DNA from: a candidate division NPL-UPA2 bacterium
GTDB lineage: Bacteria; NPL-UPA2; JAGMAN01
Reading direction: 5' to 3'
DNA: 16,017 nucleotides
Assembly (NCBI GenBank): GCA_021129695.1
Contig: JAJOKU010000094.1
Span: 1-16,017, forward strand
The position numbers and the translations under genes were made by a program. The notes under the pieces were generated by a model. That model was not told the origin of the DNA. It was given only the letters and a program-made list of their open reading frames with translations, and did not search any database. Shown piece by piece: positions 1 to 7,103 of the stretch; position 1 is the first letter of the stretch; each line of letters begins with the position of its first letter.

Positions 1-56
1 TTTGTAATTGAAAGGGTTACATTTCTGACATCTAAAAATAATGCGTAACTCGTGCC

Positions 57-76
57 TATAATTTTACCGTGGGAGG
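57..76 (+). promoter_or_regulatory. Orphan -10-like box and Shine-Dalgarno-like sequence
   Basis: A perfect TATAAT lies at 57-62 and a GGGAGGA ribosome-site-like sequence at 70-76. No -35 match sits 16-18 bases upstream, and no ATG, GTG or TTG follows at a usable 5-10 base spacing; the first ATG is at 99. These may be remains of the start of the damaged gene that follows, or chance. Confidence 0.25.
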
Positions 77-98
77 ACTTTCACATCAATAAGAATTT

Positions 99-589
99 AT
101 GACTTTACCTGGAAATTTGCCAAACTACAGGTTCATTATTATCAATGTTTCTCTAATTAGGGCAACTACTGTGTAGAAACAACCGAACTGATTAAATCAG
201 AAAAAGTTAAGGGCAAAGTAACAGACACAGTACAGTTGAGTAGGGAGCTAACCTTAAAGCTTCTCAGAGACTTAGACATTAAAATAGAGTCGCTTCCTGA
301 GCTGGACGTTGACAAGTCTCCTGAGGTCAATCTGCATTTCATTAGAGGTCTTGGCTATTACTATGGCTGCATGTATGACCACGCTATTATGGAGTTTATG
401 AATACTCTTAGCCTTAACCCGGGACATTCCGACGCTCGCTTCTGGATGGGAAGGAGCTATCTGGAAGAGAAGGAATACGAACATGCCAAGATAGAGTTTG
501 AGCGTTTTCTGAAGGATTTCCCGGAGAATCCCCAATCCCCACAAGCTAAGCAATTTCTAAGAGACTGTAAAAGGCATATCAAGAAATAG
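99..589 (+). pseudogene. CsgG/FlgO-like plus TPR protein, 5' part frameshifted or truncated
   Basis: The intact reading frame can start at TTG 236 (117 aa) and ends at 589. It has a helical N-terminal stretch and then two TPR units at about residues 35-68 and 69-102 (motifs GLGYYYGCMYDHAIMEF and FWMGRSYLEEKEYEHAKIEF), consistent with a protein-interaction scaffold. Its frame stays open upstream to 161 and encodes ETTELIKSEKVKGKV plus an RELTLKLL helix, which resembles the end of a CsgG/FlgO/TolB-like domain (VDVETGE...VKG... pattern). A second frame from ATG 99 to the stop at 174-176 encodes INVSLIRATTV. Joining the two by dropping one base near 174 gives a continuous beta-strand pair typical of that fold. 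I infer a frameshifted or decaying gene whose true N-terminus is missing. The TTG at 236 has no convincing ribosome site. If the 117-aa frame is still translated, it would be a small soluble TPR protein. Confidence 0.5.
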
Positions 590-593
590 GTGA

Positions 594-621
594 TTGACAG
601 AGGAACAATAATCTATATACT
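594..621 (+). promoter_or_regulatory. Sigma70-type promoter of the epimerase-priA operon
   Basis: A perfect TTGACA at 594-599 is followed after 16 bases by TATACT (5/6 match) at 616-621. Transcription would start near 628, leaving a leader of only about 15 bases that contains the GGGAGAAG ribosome site of the gene starting at 643. This is among the best promoter matches in the window. Confidence 0.7.
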
Positions 622-642
622 CGGATAGGGAGAAGATAGCAG

Positions 643-1569
643 ATGGCTAAAGTGCTGGTGACCGGGGGGGCGGGGTTTATCGGCTCTCATATCGTAGATG
701 GTTTAATCAGGGATAGGCATAAGGTAGTGGTGGTTGATGACCTGTCCCGGGGGAGGCAGGAGAATATAAACAAGGAGGCAAAGTTCTATCAAGTAGACAT
801 CAGAGACCCTCGATTAGAGGAGGTATTTAAAAAGGAGGAGTTTGATTATGTTGACCACCATGCGGCCCAGATAGATGTGAGAAAATCGGTATCTGATCCC
901 TGCTTTGATGCTGAAGTCAATGTGGTAGGAACCCTGAATATACTGGAAAACTGCCGCAAGCATAAAGTGAAAAAAATAGTCTTTGCCTCCTCAGGAGGAG
1001 TGCTCTATGGGGAAGGAGATAATCTTCCTTTTGATGAAGAGTCTCCCCTGAGACCTCTTTCTCCCTATGGTGTAAGTAAGTGCACCGCAGAATACTACCT
1101 CCATTTTTACCGCGACACTTATGGCCTGGATTTTGTCTGCCTCAGATACGGCAACGTCTATGGGCCAGGGCAGGACCCCGAGGGAGAGGCAGGCGTAATT
1201 GCTATCTTCATTAAGGCCATGTTAGAGGGAAAATCCCCAACTATCTTCGGGGATGGAGAACAACTTCGCGACTATGTCTACGTTGATGACGTGGTGGAAG
1301 CCAACCGGCTATCCTTAAATAAAAAACTGGGAGGAGCTTTTAATATCGGCACTAATCGAGGAACCTCAGTTAATGAACTTTTCAAGAGAATAGCTGGGAT
1401 AGTCGGCTTTAAAGGAAAGCCCGTTTACGGTTCTCGGCGTCAAGGAGAGCTCTTGAGAAACTATTTAGATGTTAGAAGAGCGGAAGTAGTTTTAGGCTGG
1501 CAGCCAAAGGTTTCCCTGGAAGAGGGAATGAGAAAGACGGTTGATTTTTTGAGAGAGCTGAAGGTGTAA
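643..1569 (+). CDS. NAD-dependent NDP-sugar epimerase (UDP-glucose 4-epimerase family)
   Basis: A cytoplasmic short-chain dehydrogenase/reductase of the extended (GalE/RfbB-like) type, 308 aa, which would interconvert nucleotide sugars such as UDP-glucose and UDP-galactose for envelope polysaccharide. The NAD-binding Rossmann motif GGAGFIG is at residues 8-14, with an acidic residue pair (VDD, 31-33) after strand 2. The catalytic site has SSGG at 116-119 and YGVSK with Tyr142 and Lys146. The RYGNVYGP and GDGEQLRDYVYVDDV motifs are the usual sugar-nucleotide contacts. Length matches the short, archaeal/bacterial GalE-like subfamily. ATG 643 has GGGAG about 10 bases upstream and follows a strong promoter. 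It is the first gene of an operon; the next gene starts one base after its stop. The exact substrate (4-epimerase, 4,6-dehydratase or UDP-glucuronate epimerase) cannot be read from sequence alone; 4-epimerase is my best guess. Confidence 0.85.
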   Translation: MAKVLVTGGAGFIGSHIVDGLIRDRHKVVVVDDLSRGRQENINKEAKFYQVDIRDPRLEEVFKKEEFDYVDHHAAQIDVRKSVSDPCFDAEVNVVGTLNILENCRKHKVKKIVFASSGGVLYGEGDNLPFDEESPLRPLSPYGVSKCTAEYYLHFYRDTYGLDFVCLRYGNVYGPGQDPEGEAGVIAIFIKAMLEGKSPTIFGDGEQLRDYVYVDDVVEANRLSLNKKLGGAFNIGTNRGTSVNELFKRIAGIVGFKGKPVYGSRRQGELLRNYLDVRRAEVVLGWQPKVSLEEGMRKTVDFLRELKV

Positions 1570-1570
1570 G

Positions 1571-2515
1571 GTGTTATTATCCAGGCTGAAAGAGGGTATC
1601 CTCATTGCTGATGGAGCTATGGGGACGATGCTCCAAGAGAGAGGCTTGGGCAAAGGAAAGTGCCCTGAGGAGTGGAATATCAGCCACCGGGAAGAAGTGC
1701 AAGCTATCCATCGGGCCTATCTTGAAGCTGGCTGCCATCTCATCCTGACCAATACCTTCGGTGGAAACCAATTTAAGCTGAAGAAATTTGGTTTAGAGGA
1801 TAGACTTCATGAATTAAATATAGCTGGAGCTAAGATTGCCAGAGAGGCCATCGAGAAATTTAGCGCACCTTCGGCGGGGACTTGTAGGGTCGCCTCAGGC
1901 GACCGCAATAACGGGCGTAATGAATGTCACCCCTATGTCTTAGGTGATGTCGGTCCCACTGGAGAATTTATGGAGCCAGTGGGTTTGGTTAAGCGGGAGG
2001 AGTTTTACCGGGTATTTAAGAAGCAGATATTAGCCTTAATTGAAGGGGAGGTAGATGCTATTATTATTGAAACGATGAGCTCCTTAGAGGAGTGCCAGGC
2101 AGCCATTCAGGCGGCTAAGGAGAATAACAATCTACCGGTTATAGTTAGCATGAGCTTTGATCCTGGTGAGAGGGGATTCCGCACAATGATGGGAGTGGAT
2201 ATCCCGACTGTGGTGAAAGGACTAAGCGAGACTGGAGCAGATGTCATTGGAGCTAACTGTGGGAGGGTTAGCTTAGAGGAGATGGCTGAAGTTATCAAGG
2301 AGATGAGGACTCTGACCGATAAGCCCTTAATGGCTCAACCAAATGCCGGAAGACCAAGATTGATTGAAGGTAGGACTGTTTATGAGCAAAGTCCCGAAGG
2401 AATCGCCTCTGAAGTAAAGGCGTTGGTTCAGGCAGGAGCAAATATCATAGGTGGCTGCTGTGGCACTACCCCTGAACATATGGCTAAAATAGTCAAGGCC
2501 GTCCGAGCTCTATAA
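1571..2515 (+). CDS. Homocysteine S-methyltransferase (MetH N-terminal-like domain protein)
   Basis: A 314-aa TIM-barrel protein matching the homocysteine-binding domain of cobalamin-dependent methionine synthase or the stand-alone Hcy methyltransferases (BhmT/MmuM/YitJ type). It would transfer a methyl group to homocysteine to make methionine. The three zinc-ligand cysteines are present: GANC (Cys230) and GGCCGT (Cys296, Cys297). The start motif ADGAMGTMLQERG and the GDVGPTGEFMEPVG segment are also typical. No cobalamin, folate or activation domain follows, so the methyl donor or partner is encoded elsewhere. The GTG start at 1571 lies one base after the previous stop with AAGGTG just upstream, implying translational coupling. 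Residues about 98-121 are an insert absent from the usual fold, encoded by a palindrome-containing DNA block (1862-1933); the barrel around it seems intact, so the enzyme is probably active. Confidence 0.85.
   Translation: MLLSRLKEGILIADGAMGTMLQERGLGKGKCPEEWNISHREEVQAIHRAYLEAGCHLILTNTFGGNQFKLKKFGLEDRLHELNIAGAKIAREAIEKFSAPSAGTCRVASGDRNNGRNECHPYVLGDVGPTGEFMEPVGLVKREEFYRVFKKQILALIEGEVDAIIIETMSSLEECQAAIQAAKENNNLPVIVSMSFDPGERGFRTMMGVDIPTVVKGLSETGADVIGANCGRVSLEEMAEVIKEMRTLTDKPLMAQPNAGRPRLIEGRTVYEQSPEGIASEVKALVQAGANIIGGCCGTTPEHMAKIVKAVRAL
1862..1933 (+). repeat. Palindromic element inserted in frame inside the methyltransferase gene
   Basis: This 72-base block adds 24 residues, rich in Ser, Gly, Arg, Asn and Cys, between the REAIEKF helix and the VLGDVGPTG strand. 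It contains a perfect 7-bp hairpin, GGTCGCC-TCA-GGCGACC, at 1888-1904, preceded by TTGTAG. It ends in a degenerate second palindrome, GGGCGTAATGAATGTCACCC, at 1913-1932. The composition and hairpins are unlike the flanking gene. The length is a multiple of three and has no stop codon in the gene's frame. The arrangement recalls Rickettsia palindromic elements, which also sit in frame within genes. Whether this is a multicopy family in this genome cannot be tested here. Confidence 0.6.
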
Positions 2516-2519
2516 AAAT

Positions 2520-4508
2520 ATGGCCAGAGAGTATGCTCAGATAGTAGTTGGCCTCCCCATTGACCGCATATTTCATTATTCTATCCCGGAGGGGATGAGG
2601 GAAGAGATTGATGTCGGTAAAAGGGTAATGGTTCCCTTCGCCGGGCAGCGCCTGACGGGATATGTGGTTGGACTGTCTTCCCAGGCTCCCATCGCCAGGG
2701 TCAAGGAGATTGGAGCTGTTTTAGATCCTTTCCCCATCTTCGATTCTGAGATACTTCAGCTCACCAGATGGATGGCAGACTATTATGCCTGTGCCTGGGG
2801 AGAAGTTCTTAGGGTAGCTTCACCTCCCCGGATGAAGCGGGTTGGGAGGAAGAGAGAAGAAAAATCCATAGAGAAACCCCCCCTTCTCATCCCCACCCCT
2901 GAGCAAGCGGAAGCTCTGAAACTGATTGGGAAAGGTCTGGAAAAGAATAATTCAACTACCTTCCTCCTTCATGGCGTTACTGGAAGTGGCAAGACGGAGA
3001 TCTATCTTCAGTCCATCGCCCGGGTTTTAGAGAAAGGCAAACAGGCTATCGTCCTTCTCCCGGAGATCTCCCTCACTCCTCAGATACTCCTGCGATTCGG
3101 GAGCCGCTTTTGGGGAAGGATTGCCCCCTGGCACAGTCGTCTCTCTCGGAGGGAACGCTTTCAGGAATGGATGAGAATGAGGGAAGGCGAAGCAGACATT
3201 GTAGTTGGAGCCCGTTCAGCCATATTCGCTCCTTTTAAGAACTTAGGATTAATTGTCATTGACGAGGAACATGAGACCTCCTATAAACAAACGGAAAGCC
3301 CCAAATATCACGCTCGGGAAGTGGCCTTGGAGAGAGCTCGCCTCTCGGGAGCCGCCGTTATTTTAGGGACGGCTACTCCTTCCCTGGAGTCCTACTTTCA
3401 GGCCAGGCGGGGAAAGTATGAATTGACTGAACTCACCACGCGGGTAGATGGTAAGATTATGCCTGAGGTAGAGATAGTAGATATGCGAAAGGAGCTCACT
3501 GTGCGAGGCAACCGTTCCATCTTTTCTTTAAGGCTACAGCATTCAATGCGGGAGTGCTTAGAGAGGAAGGAGCAAGTAATACTATTCCTGAATCGGCGGG
3601 GATTCTCCACATTCGTACTCTGCCAGAAGTGTGGACAGGCCCTGCGTTGTAAATACTGCGATGTCTCATTCACCTATCATTCTAAGACGGAGCGGCTCCA
3701 CTGCCATTACTGTAATTATCAAGAGGAAAAACCTCAGGTCTGCCCCAAATGCCAGAGCGGCCAGGTCGGCTACTTTGGAGTGGGAACCCAGAAGGTAGAG
3801 AGTGAACTGCGAAGACTACTGCCTGAGGCTCGCATTGGAAGAATGGATTCTGATACTACTACCCGGAAGAGGTCATATAGCCAGATTTTAGGCTCCTTTC
3901 AAAGACATGGTATTGACATTTTAGTGGGAACTCAGATGATTGCTAAGGGGCTGGATTTTCCCAGGGTAACTTTGGTAGGAGTGATTTCAGCCGATACTGC
4001 TTTAAACTTAGCTGACTTCCGGGCCAGCGAGAGGACCTTCCAGCTTCTCACTCAGGTAGCTGGAAGAGCCGGGCGGGGAGATGTCCATGGCCAGGTGATT
4101 ATCCAAACCTATAATCCAGAACATTACAGCATTCAGACTGCTCGGCTCCACGATTACCCTAACTTCTATGGGCAGGAGATAAAGTTTCGCCGCGAACTTG
4201 GCTATCCTCCCTTCAGCCACCTGATAAATGTAACCCTCCAGAGCAGGGATGGCAATCGCCTACGGAAAGTAGCCGGCAAACTTGGCCGTATCCTTGAGGC
4301 TAATAACAGAGAGGCAATAGATATCCTCGGACCGGCTCCGGCCCCTCTAGCCAGAATTAAGGGAAAATGGCGCTGGCAGATAATCCTTAAGGGCAGCCGG
4401 ACAGGTGAGATGCGAGAGCTTCTCAAGGAGAGTCTATCTCAATTGAAGGAACCAGCTTCGGGCCGGGTGAGAATAAGCCTGGATGTTGACCCCATGGGAA
4501 TGCTTTGA
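2520..4508 (+). CDS. priA: Primosomal protein N' (replication restart helicase PriA)
   Basis: A superfamily 2 DNA helicase of 662 aa that reloads the replication machinery at stalled forks. In order: an N-terminal 3'-end-binding domain (residues 1-100), Walker A GVTGSGKTE (Lys158), motif II DEEH (248-251), GTATPS (283-288), and a zinc module of eight cysteines (368, 371, 377, 380, 395, 398, 408, 411) in four CxxC pairs. Then come GTQMIAKGLDFP and QVAGRAGRG (helicase motifs V and VI) and a C-terminal domain. The Walker lysine lies some 70 residues closer to the N-terminus than in E. coli PriA (Lys230), so most of the winged-helix region between the DNA-binding and helicase domains seems to be missing. 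ATG 2520 lies four bases after the methyltransferase stop with no clear ribosome site, so it probably depends on translational coupling. Last gene of the operon. Confidence 0.95.
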   Translation: MAREYAQIVVGLPIDRIFHYSIPEGMREEIDVGKRVMVPFAGQRLTGYVVGLSSQAPIARVKEIGAVLDPFPIFDSEILQLTRWMADYYACAWGEVLRVASPPRMKRVGRKREEKSIEKPPLLIPTPEQAEALKLIGKGLEKNNSTTFLLHGVTGSGKTEIYLQSIARVLEKGKQAIVLLPEISLTPQILLRFGSRFWGRIAPWHSRLSRRERFQEWMRMREGEADIVVGARSAIFAPFKNLGLIVIDEEHETSYKQTESPKYHAREVALERARLSGAAVILGTATPSLESYFQARRGKYELTELTTRVDGKIMPEVEIVDMRKELTVRGNRSIFSLRLQHSMRECLERKEQVILFLNRRGFSTFVLCQKCGQALRCKYCDVSFTYHSKTERLHCHYCNYQEEKPQVCPKCQSGQVGYFGVGTQKVESELRRLLPEARIGRMDSDTTTRKRSYSQILGSFQRHGIDILVGTQMIAKGLDFPRVTLVGVISADTALNLADFRASERTFQLLTQVAGRAGRGDVHGQVIIQTYNPEHYSIQTARLHDYPNFYGQEIKFRRELGYPPFSHLINVTLQSRDGNRLRKVAGKLGRILEANNREAIDILGPAPAPLARIKGKWRWQIILKGSRTGEMRELLKESLSQLKEPASGRVRISLDVDPMGML

Positions 4509-4540
4509 GAACCGTGAATGGTAATGGCAGATATTTAAGC

Positions 4541-6454
4541 TCACCTTCTATAGGCGGCTTCTATTTTCTGAGCGACATCTTTATAGGTGATATCCACTTC
4601 ATAAATTTTCTTATACTCGGAGATGGCCTGGGATGACTGCCCCATTTTCTCATAGATTTGTCCTAACTGGTAGCGCATCTCCTTGGCCTCTTCATCCATT
4701 GCCCCCGGATTTAGGGCCAGGGCTTTCTGGAGTTGGGCTACAGCCATATCCAGCATGTTTCTCTCCCGGAAGCAGACTCCAATCATATAGAGGCATTGAC
4801 GCCTCACCCTGGGCTCATTGACCGAGGCCTGGAACTGGGCCAGAGCCTTATCCACTTCTCCCTGCTCTTTGTAGAGTTTCCCTAATTCAAATTGCAAGGA
4901 GATATCTTTGGGATTCTCCTTAATTCTTTCCTGGCAGTCTTCAATCATTAGATTTAGCTTATCATGGTGGGCTTTCTCCATTCTCTCTTTAGCCTCTGTG
5001 TTATCCGGGCTAACTTTCAAAGTTTCCTCACTTTCTCTGATAAGGACATCGAACTTTTTAAATTCAATCTCTTTTATCTTTCTTTGAATGGTCTTTTTGC
5101 CTTTGTCTATATCCAAGGCTCTCTTATACTTTTCCTTAGCTTTATCGAAATCTTCTTTCCTTAGGTAAAGGTCACCCAGCCTCTCGTGCGCAGCTACCTT
5201 ATTTGGTTCAAGTTCTGCTTGTTTCTCGTACTCTTCAATTCCTTTCTCCAGCTCGTTTCTCTCTAAGTAAAAGTCTCCTAAAGTCTTGTGGATGACTATG
5301 TTCTTCGGATCTAATTTAGCCACCTTCTGGTAAACTTCAATAGCTTTATCCCTGTTTCCCATCTTCAGGTAGAAGTCCCCCAGAACCTTGTGGGTGACCG
5401 GATTCTCCGGGTCGAGAGCAATTATTCTCTCATATTTCTCAATGGCCTTATCAATTTCACCTTTTCTGATATAGAGGTTAGCCAAACTATCTAATATAGC
5501 TTTATTCTTCGGGTCAACTTTTATCACTTTCTCATATTCTTCAACAGCCTGATCGAAGTATCTTCCCCGAATATAGATTTCTCCTAAAGCTTGATGGGCT
5601 TGAGCATTGGCTGGGTCTGCCTCAATTATCTTCTTATACTCATTAGTGGCATCATCAATTCGGTTCTGGCCAAGGAAGGTCTCAGCCTGCTTGAAGCAAG
5701 CTTCGATATCGATGCCCTTTACTACAGGAACCTCCTCTGGCTTCTCGACAGAAACTTCTTTCTCTTTCTCCTTGCGCAATTCTTCTATCTTCTTTTTTGC
5801 TTCCTCTCTCGCTTTGGCTCTGTCCACCGTCTTCTCAATGAAGCTTATCTCCTCTTCCCACGCGCCTTTATCTATAGTAAGGAGAGCATCCAAATTCTTA
5901 AGCTCACGGCTGATTTCGACATCTTCTGGTTTTAGAGCAACGAATTTCTCATAGTAGTGTCTGGCTTCCTTTTTCATCTCCTGCTCAAGGTATATATCAC
6001 CCAATTTCCTTAAAGTATAAAGGTCGTTTTCGTCTATCTCCAAAACGGCTTTGTAGGTACTGATAGCTTCTGAAACCCTTCCACCCTCCCAATAGACATC
6101 ACCTAAGTGAGGAAGGATGGGGGCCTGAGGAGGAACAGTAGCAAAGAGGTCTTCATATTTCTCTGCTGCTCGATCCCACCTCCTCAGTTTTTCGTAGACA
6201 AAGGCCTGAATCATAAAGAGTATACCTCTCATCTTCCGTCCGAATTCGCTTCCCGATTGAAACTTCTTCATCCGGGCCACTTTGAGACCTTCCCTGGCCC
6301 TGGTGAAGTTCGGGTCAAGTCCCAGGGCAGACTTAAAGAGGCTAATGGCATAATCATACTGCTTGCTCTCGAAGGCCTGGCGAGCCTTATCATAGAAGCG
6401 AGCGGCCTGCACTATGTTGGTTCCACCATCTGCGGGCATAACTGTCTCTCCCAA
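4541..6454 (-). CDS. Large tetratricopeptide-repeat protein
   Basis: A 637-aa protein made largely of TPR units. A pair is visible near residues 16-55, a group covers about 80-190, then a charged Glu/Lys-rich segment (about 205-245) that may form a coiled coil, then a long run of very regular 34-residue units (about 250-460, with motifs such as ALGEIYIRGRYFDQAVEEYEK and VLGDFYLKMGNRDKAIEVYQK), and a last group to the C-terminus. It is probably a scaffold for a multiprotein assembly; no catalytic motif is seen. The frame begins formally at a TTG (6454) without a clear ribosome site; ATG 6439 is an alternative. This frame stays open well upstream inside the preceding membrane ORF, which overlaps it by 43 bases in another frame. 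The natural product is therefore probably a membrane-anchored fusion. Without the upstream ORF there is no signal peptide. It is convergent with priA, with 32 bases between the stops. Confidence 0.8.
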   Translation of the reverse strand: MGETVMPADGGTNIVQAARFYDKARQAFESKQYDYAISLFKSALGLDPNFTRAREGLKVARMKKFQSGSEFGRKMRGILFMIQAFVYEKLRRWDRAAEKYEDLFATVPPQAPILPHLGDVYWEGGRVSEAISTYKAVLEIDENDLYTLRKLGDIYLEQEMKKEARHYYEKFVALKPEDVEISRELKNLDALLTIDKGAWEEEISFIEKTVDRAKAREEAKKKIEELRKEKEKEVSVEKPEEVPVVKGIDIEACFKQAETFLGQNRIDDATNEYKKIIEADPANAQAHQALGEIYIRGRYFDQAVEEYEKVIKVDPKNKAILDSLANLYIRKGEIDKAIEKYERIIALDPENPVTHKVLGDFYLKMGNRDKAIEVYQKVAKLDPKNIVIHKTLGDFYLERNELEKGIEEYEKQAELEPNKVAAHERLGDLYLRKEDFDKAKEKYKRALDIDKGKKTIQRKIKEIEFKKFDVLIRESEETLKVSPDNTEAKERMEKAHHDKLNLMIEDCQERIKENPKDISLQFELGKLYKEQGEVDKALAQFQASVNEPRVRRQCLYMIGVCFRERNMLDMAVAQLQKALALNPGAMDEEAKEMRYQLGQIYEKMGQSSQAISEYKKIYEVDITYKDVAQKIEAAYRR

Positions 6455-6792
6455 AATGAGGTCAACGTCTTGGTCGGGGAGGCCTTTCCCTTCGAGGCCC
6501 AGGTGGTCGCCCAGGTGGCCCGCCCGGTCCTGGTCTTGCAGGCCCAGGCCTTGGCGTACTGGTCTCCGATGAGTTGGTCTTGGTCTGTATCTATGGCCGG
6601 CTGGGGGAAGAGAGCTGTTTTGGCCATTGAGAAAATGACTATCAGGGCGACCAGAAATATGACCACCAGTCCTAATCGAGCGGCCTTCTCTGCTTTTGTT
6701 TCTCCGGCTCTCTTCCCATAAAGTATGTACATTACCCCTCGGAAGAGAGCATCTCCTGCCTTTCCTCCCAGAGAGCTTGCTTTCTCAGCCAT
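6412..6792 (-). CDS. Single-pass membrane ORF, likely N-terminal anchor of the TPR protein
   Basis: A 126-aa frame. The first 39 residues are positively charged overall and presumably cytoplasmic. A strong transmembrane helix follows at about 40-57 (LGLVVIFLVALIVIFSMA), then a Asp/Gln-rich stretch (IDTDQDQLIGDQYAKA, to residue 82). After that this frame reads an unnatural Thr/Trp/Lys-rich tail to its stop. The other frame, which runs into the TPR gene, reads GLQDQDRAGHLGDHLG followed by LPDQDVDLILGE, a much better continuation of the same composition. A -1 shift near 6550 would make one anchored TPR protein of about 750 residues. ATG 6792 has an AGGAG sequence upstream at a somewhat long spacing. 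I do not recognise a named family. The alternatives are two coupled genes, a programmed frameshift, a real mutation or a sequencing error. Confidence 0.55.
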   Translation of the reverse strand: MAEKASSLGGKAGDALFRGVMYILYGKRAGETKAEKAARLGLVVIFLVALIVIFSMAKTALFPQPAIDTDQDQLIGDQYAKAWACKTRTGRATWATTWASKGKASPTKTLTSFWERQLCPQMVEPT

Positions 6793-6852
6793 TCTGCCTT
6801 TTCACTCCTCACTGGCAGTAAGACTCAAGCCATATATCGAAACTTAATTCTC

Positions 6853-7006
6853 TAACCTGGATTACTTAAAGTAATCCACCTCCCTAGCCCCCACTGCTTC
6901 GCTTTGCGAAGCAAAGCGTTGGGGCAGGGACTTTATCCCGGGAATTCTCCGAATTCCTCGGGGCTGTTCCAATTTCAAGTAAGGTATGAATAAAGCGGGC
7001 TAAAGT
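6853..7006 (+). repeat. Structured interspersed repeat, copy 1
   Basis: This 154-base block lies in the 311-base gap (6793-7103) between the divergent membrane/TPR ORFs and fmt, and is shared with 11909-12102. Conserved parts: a 9-bp palindrome GGATTACTT-A-AAGTAATCC (6859-6877); TCCCT (6881-6885) pairing with AGGGA (6926-6930) around a variable hairpin; a hairpin CCCG-GGAATTC/GAATTCC-t-CGGG (6937-6962); and an end sequence GGTATGAATAAAGCGGGCTA (6983-7002). In this copy the variable hairpin is long: GCCCC/GGGGC outside and CGCTTTGC-GAA-GCAAAGCG (6900-6918) inside. The rest of the gap holds the start region of the membrane ORF and a possible fmt promoter. Confidence 0.85.
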
Positions 7007-7054
7007 ATTGCTGTTGGCAGTTTATCGTAGAGTTAATCCTTTGTCAACAAAAAA

Positions 7055-7083
7055 TTGCCTTTGAGCATAAAATGTGCTAAACT
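7055..7083 (+). promoter_or_regulatory. Possible promoter of the fmt operon
   Basis: TTGCCT (4/6 match) at 7055-7060 is followed after exactly 17 bases by TAAACT (4/6) at 7078-7083. Transcription would start near 7090 and give a leader of about 14 bases including GAGGG before ATG 7104. The match is moderate, and a TAAAAT at 7068-7073 lacks a properly spaced -35. Confidence 0.35.
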
Positions 7084-7103
7084 TGGTGAGTGAGGGTAGC
7101 AAA

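Noticed and set aside
4509..4540. A terminator between the convergent priA and TPR genes
   Set aside because: The 32 bases contain no convincing stem with a T-run.
6474..6600. Proline/glycine-rich (collagen-like) reading in the third minus-strand frame
   Set aside because: That frame has stops at both ends and would need two frame changes to join the flanking coding sequence; it reflects the GC-rich GGCC repeats.
6107..6721. A 204-residue plus-strand frame opposite the TPR and membrane ORFs
   Set aside because: It is antisense to strongly supported TPR coding sequence, has no ribosome site and no recognisable motif.
6853..7006. Structured repeat as a riboswitch or T-box leader of fmt
   Set aside because: A close copy sits between two convergent stop codons where it cannot be a leader, and no known riboswitch core motif is visible.
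6190..7055. Similar peptide FVDKGL in shadow frames near 6195 and 7040, taken as a possible repeat
   Set aside because: The shared DNA is only about a dozen bases with mismatches, one copy is within TPR coding sequence, and it does not extend further.
7041..7073. TTGTCA (7041) with TAAAAT (7068) as the fmt promoter
   Set aside because: The spacer is 21 bases, outside the usual 16-18.
7074..7103. GTG 7074 as the fmt start
   Set aside because: The added ten residues precede the conserved MRIVFMGTP start and lie before or across the predicted transcription start; ATG 7104 has a ribosome site.
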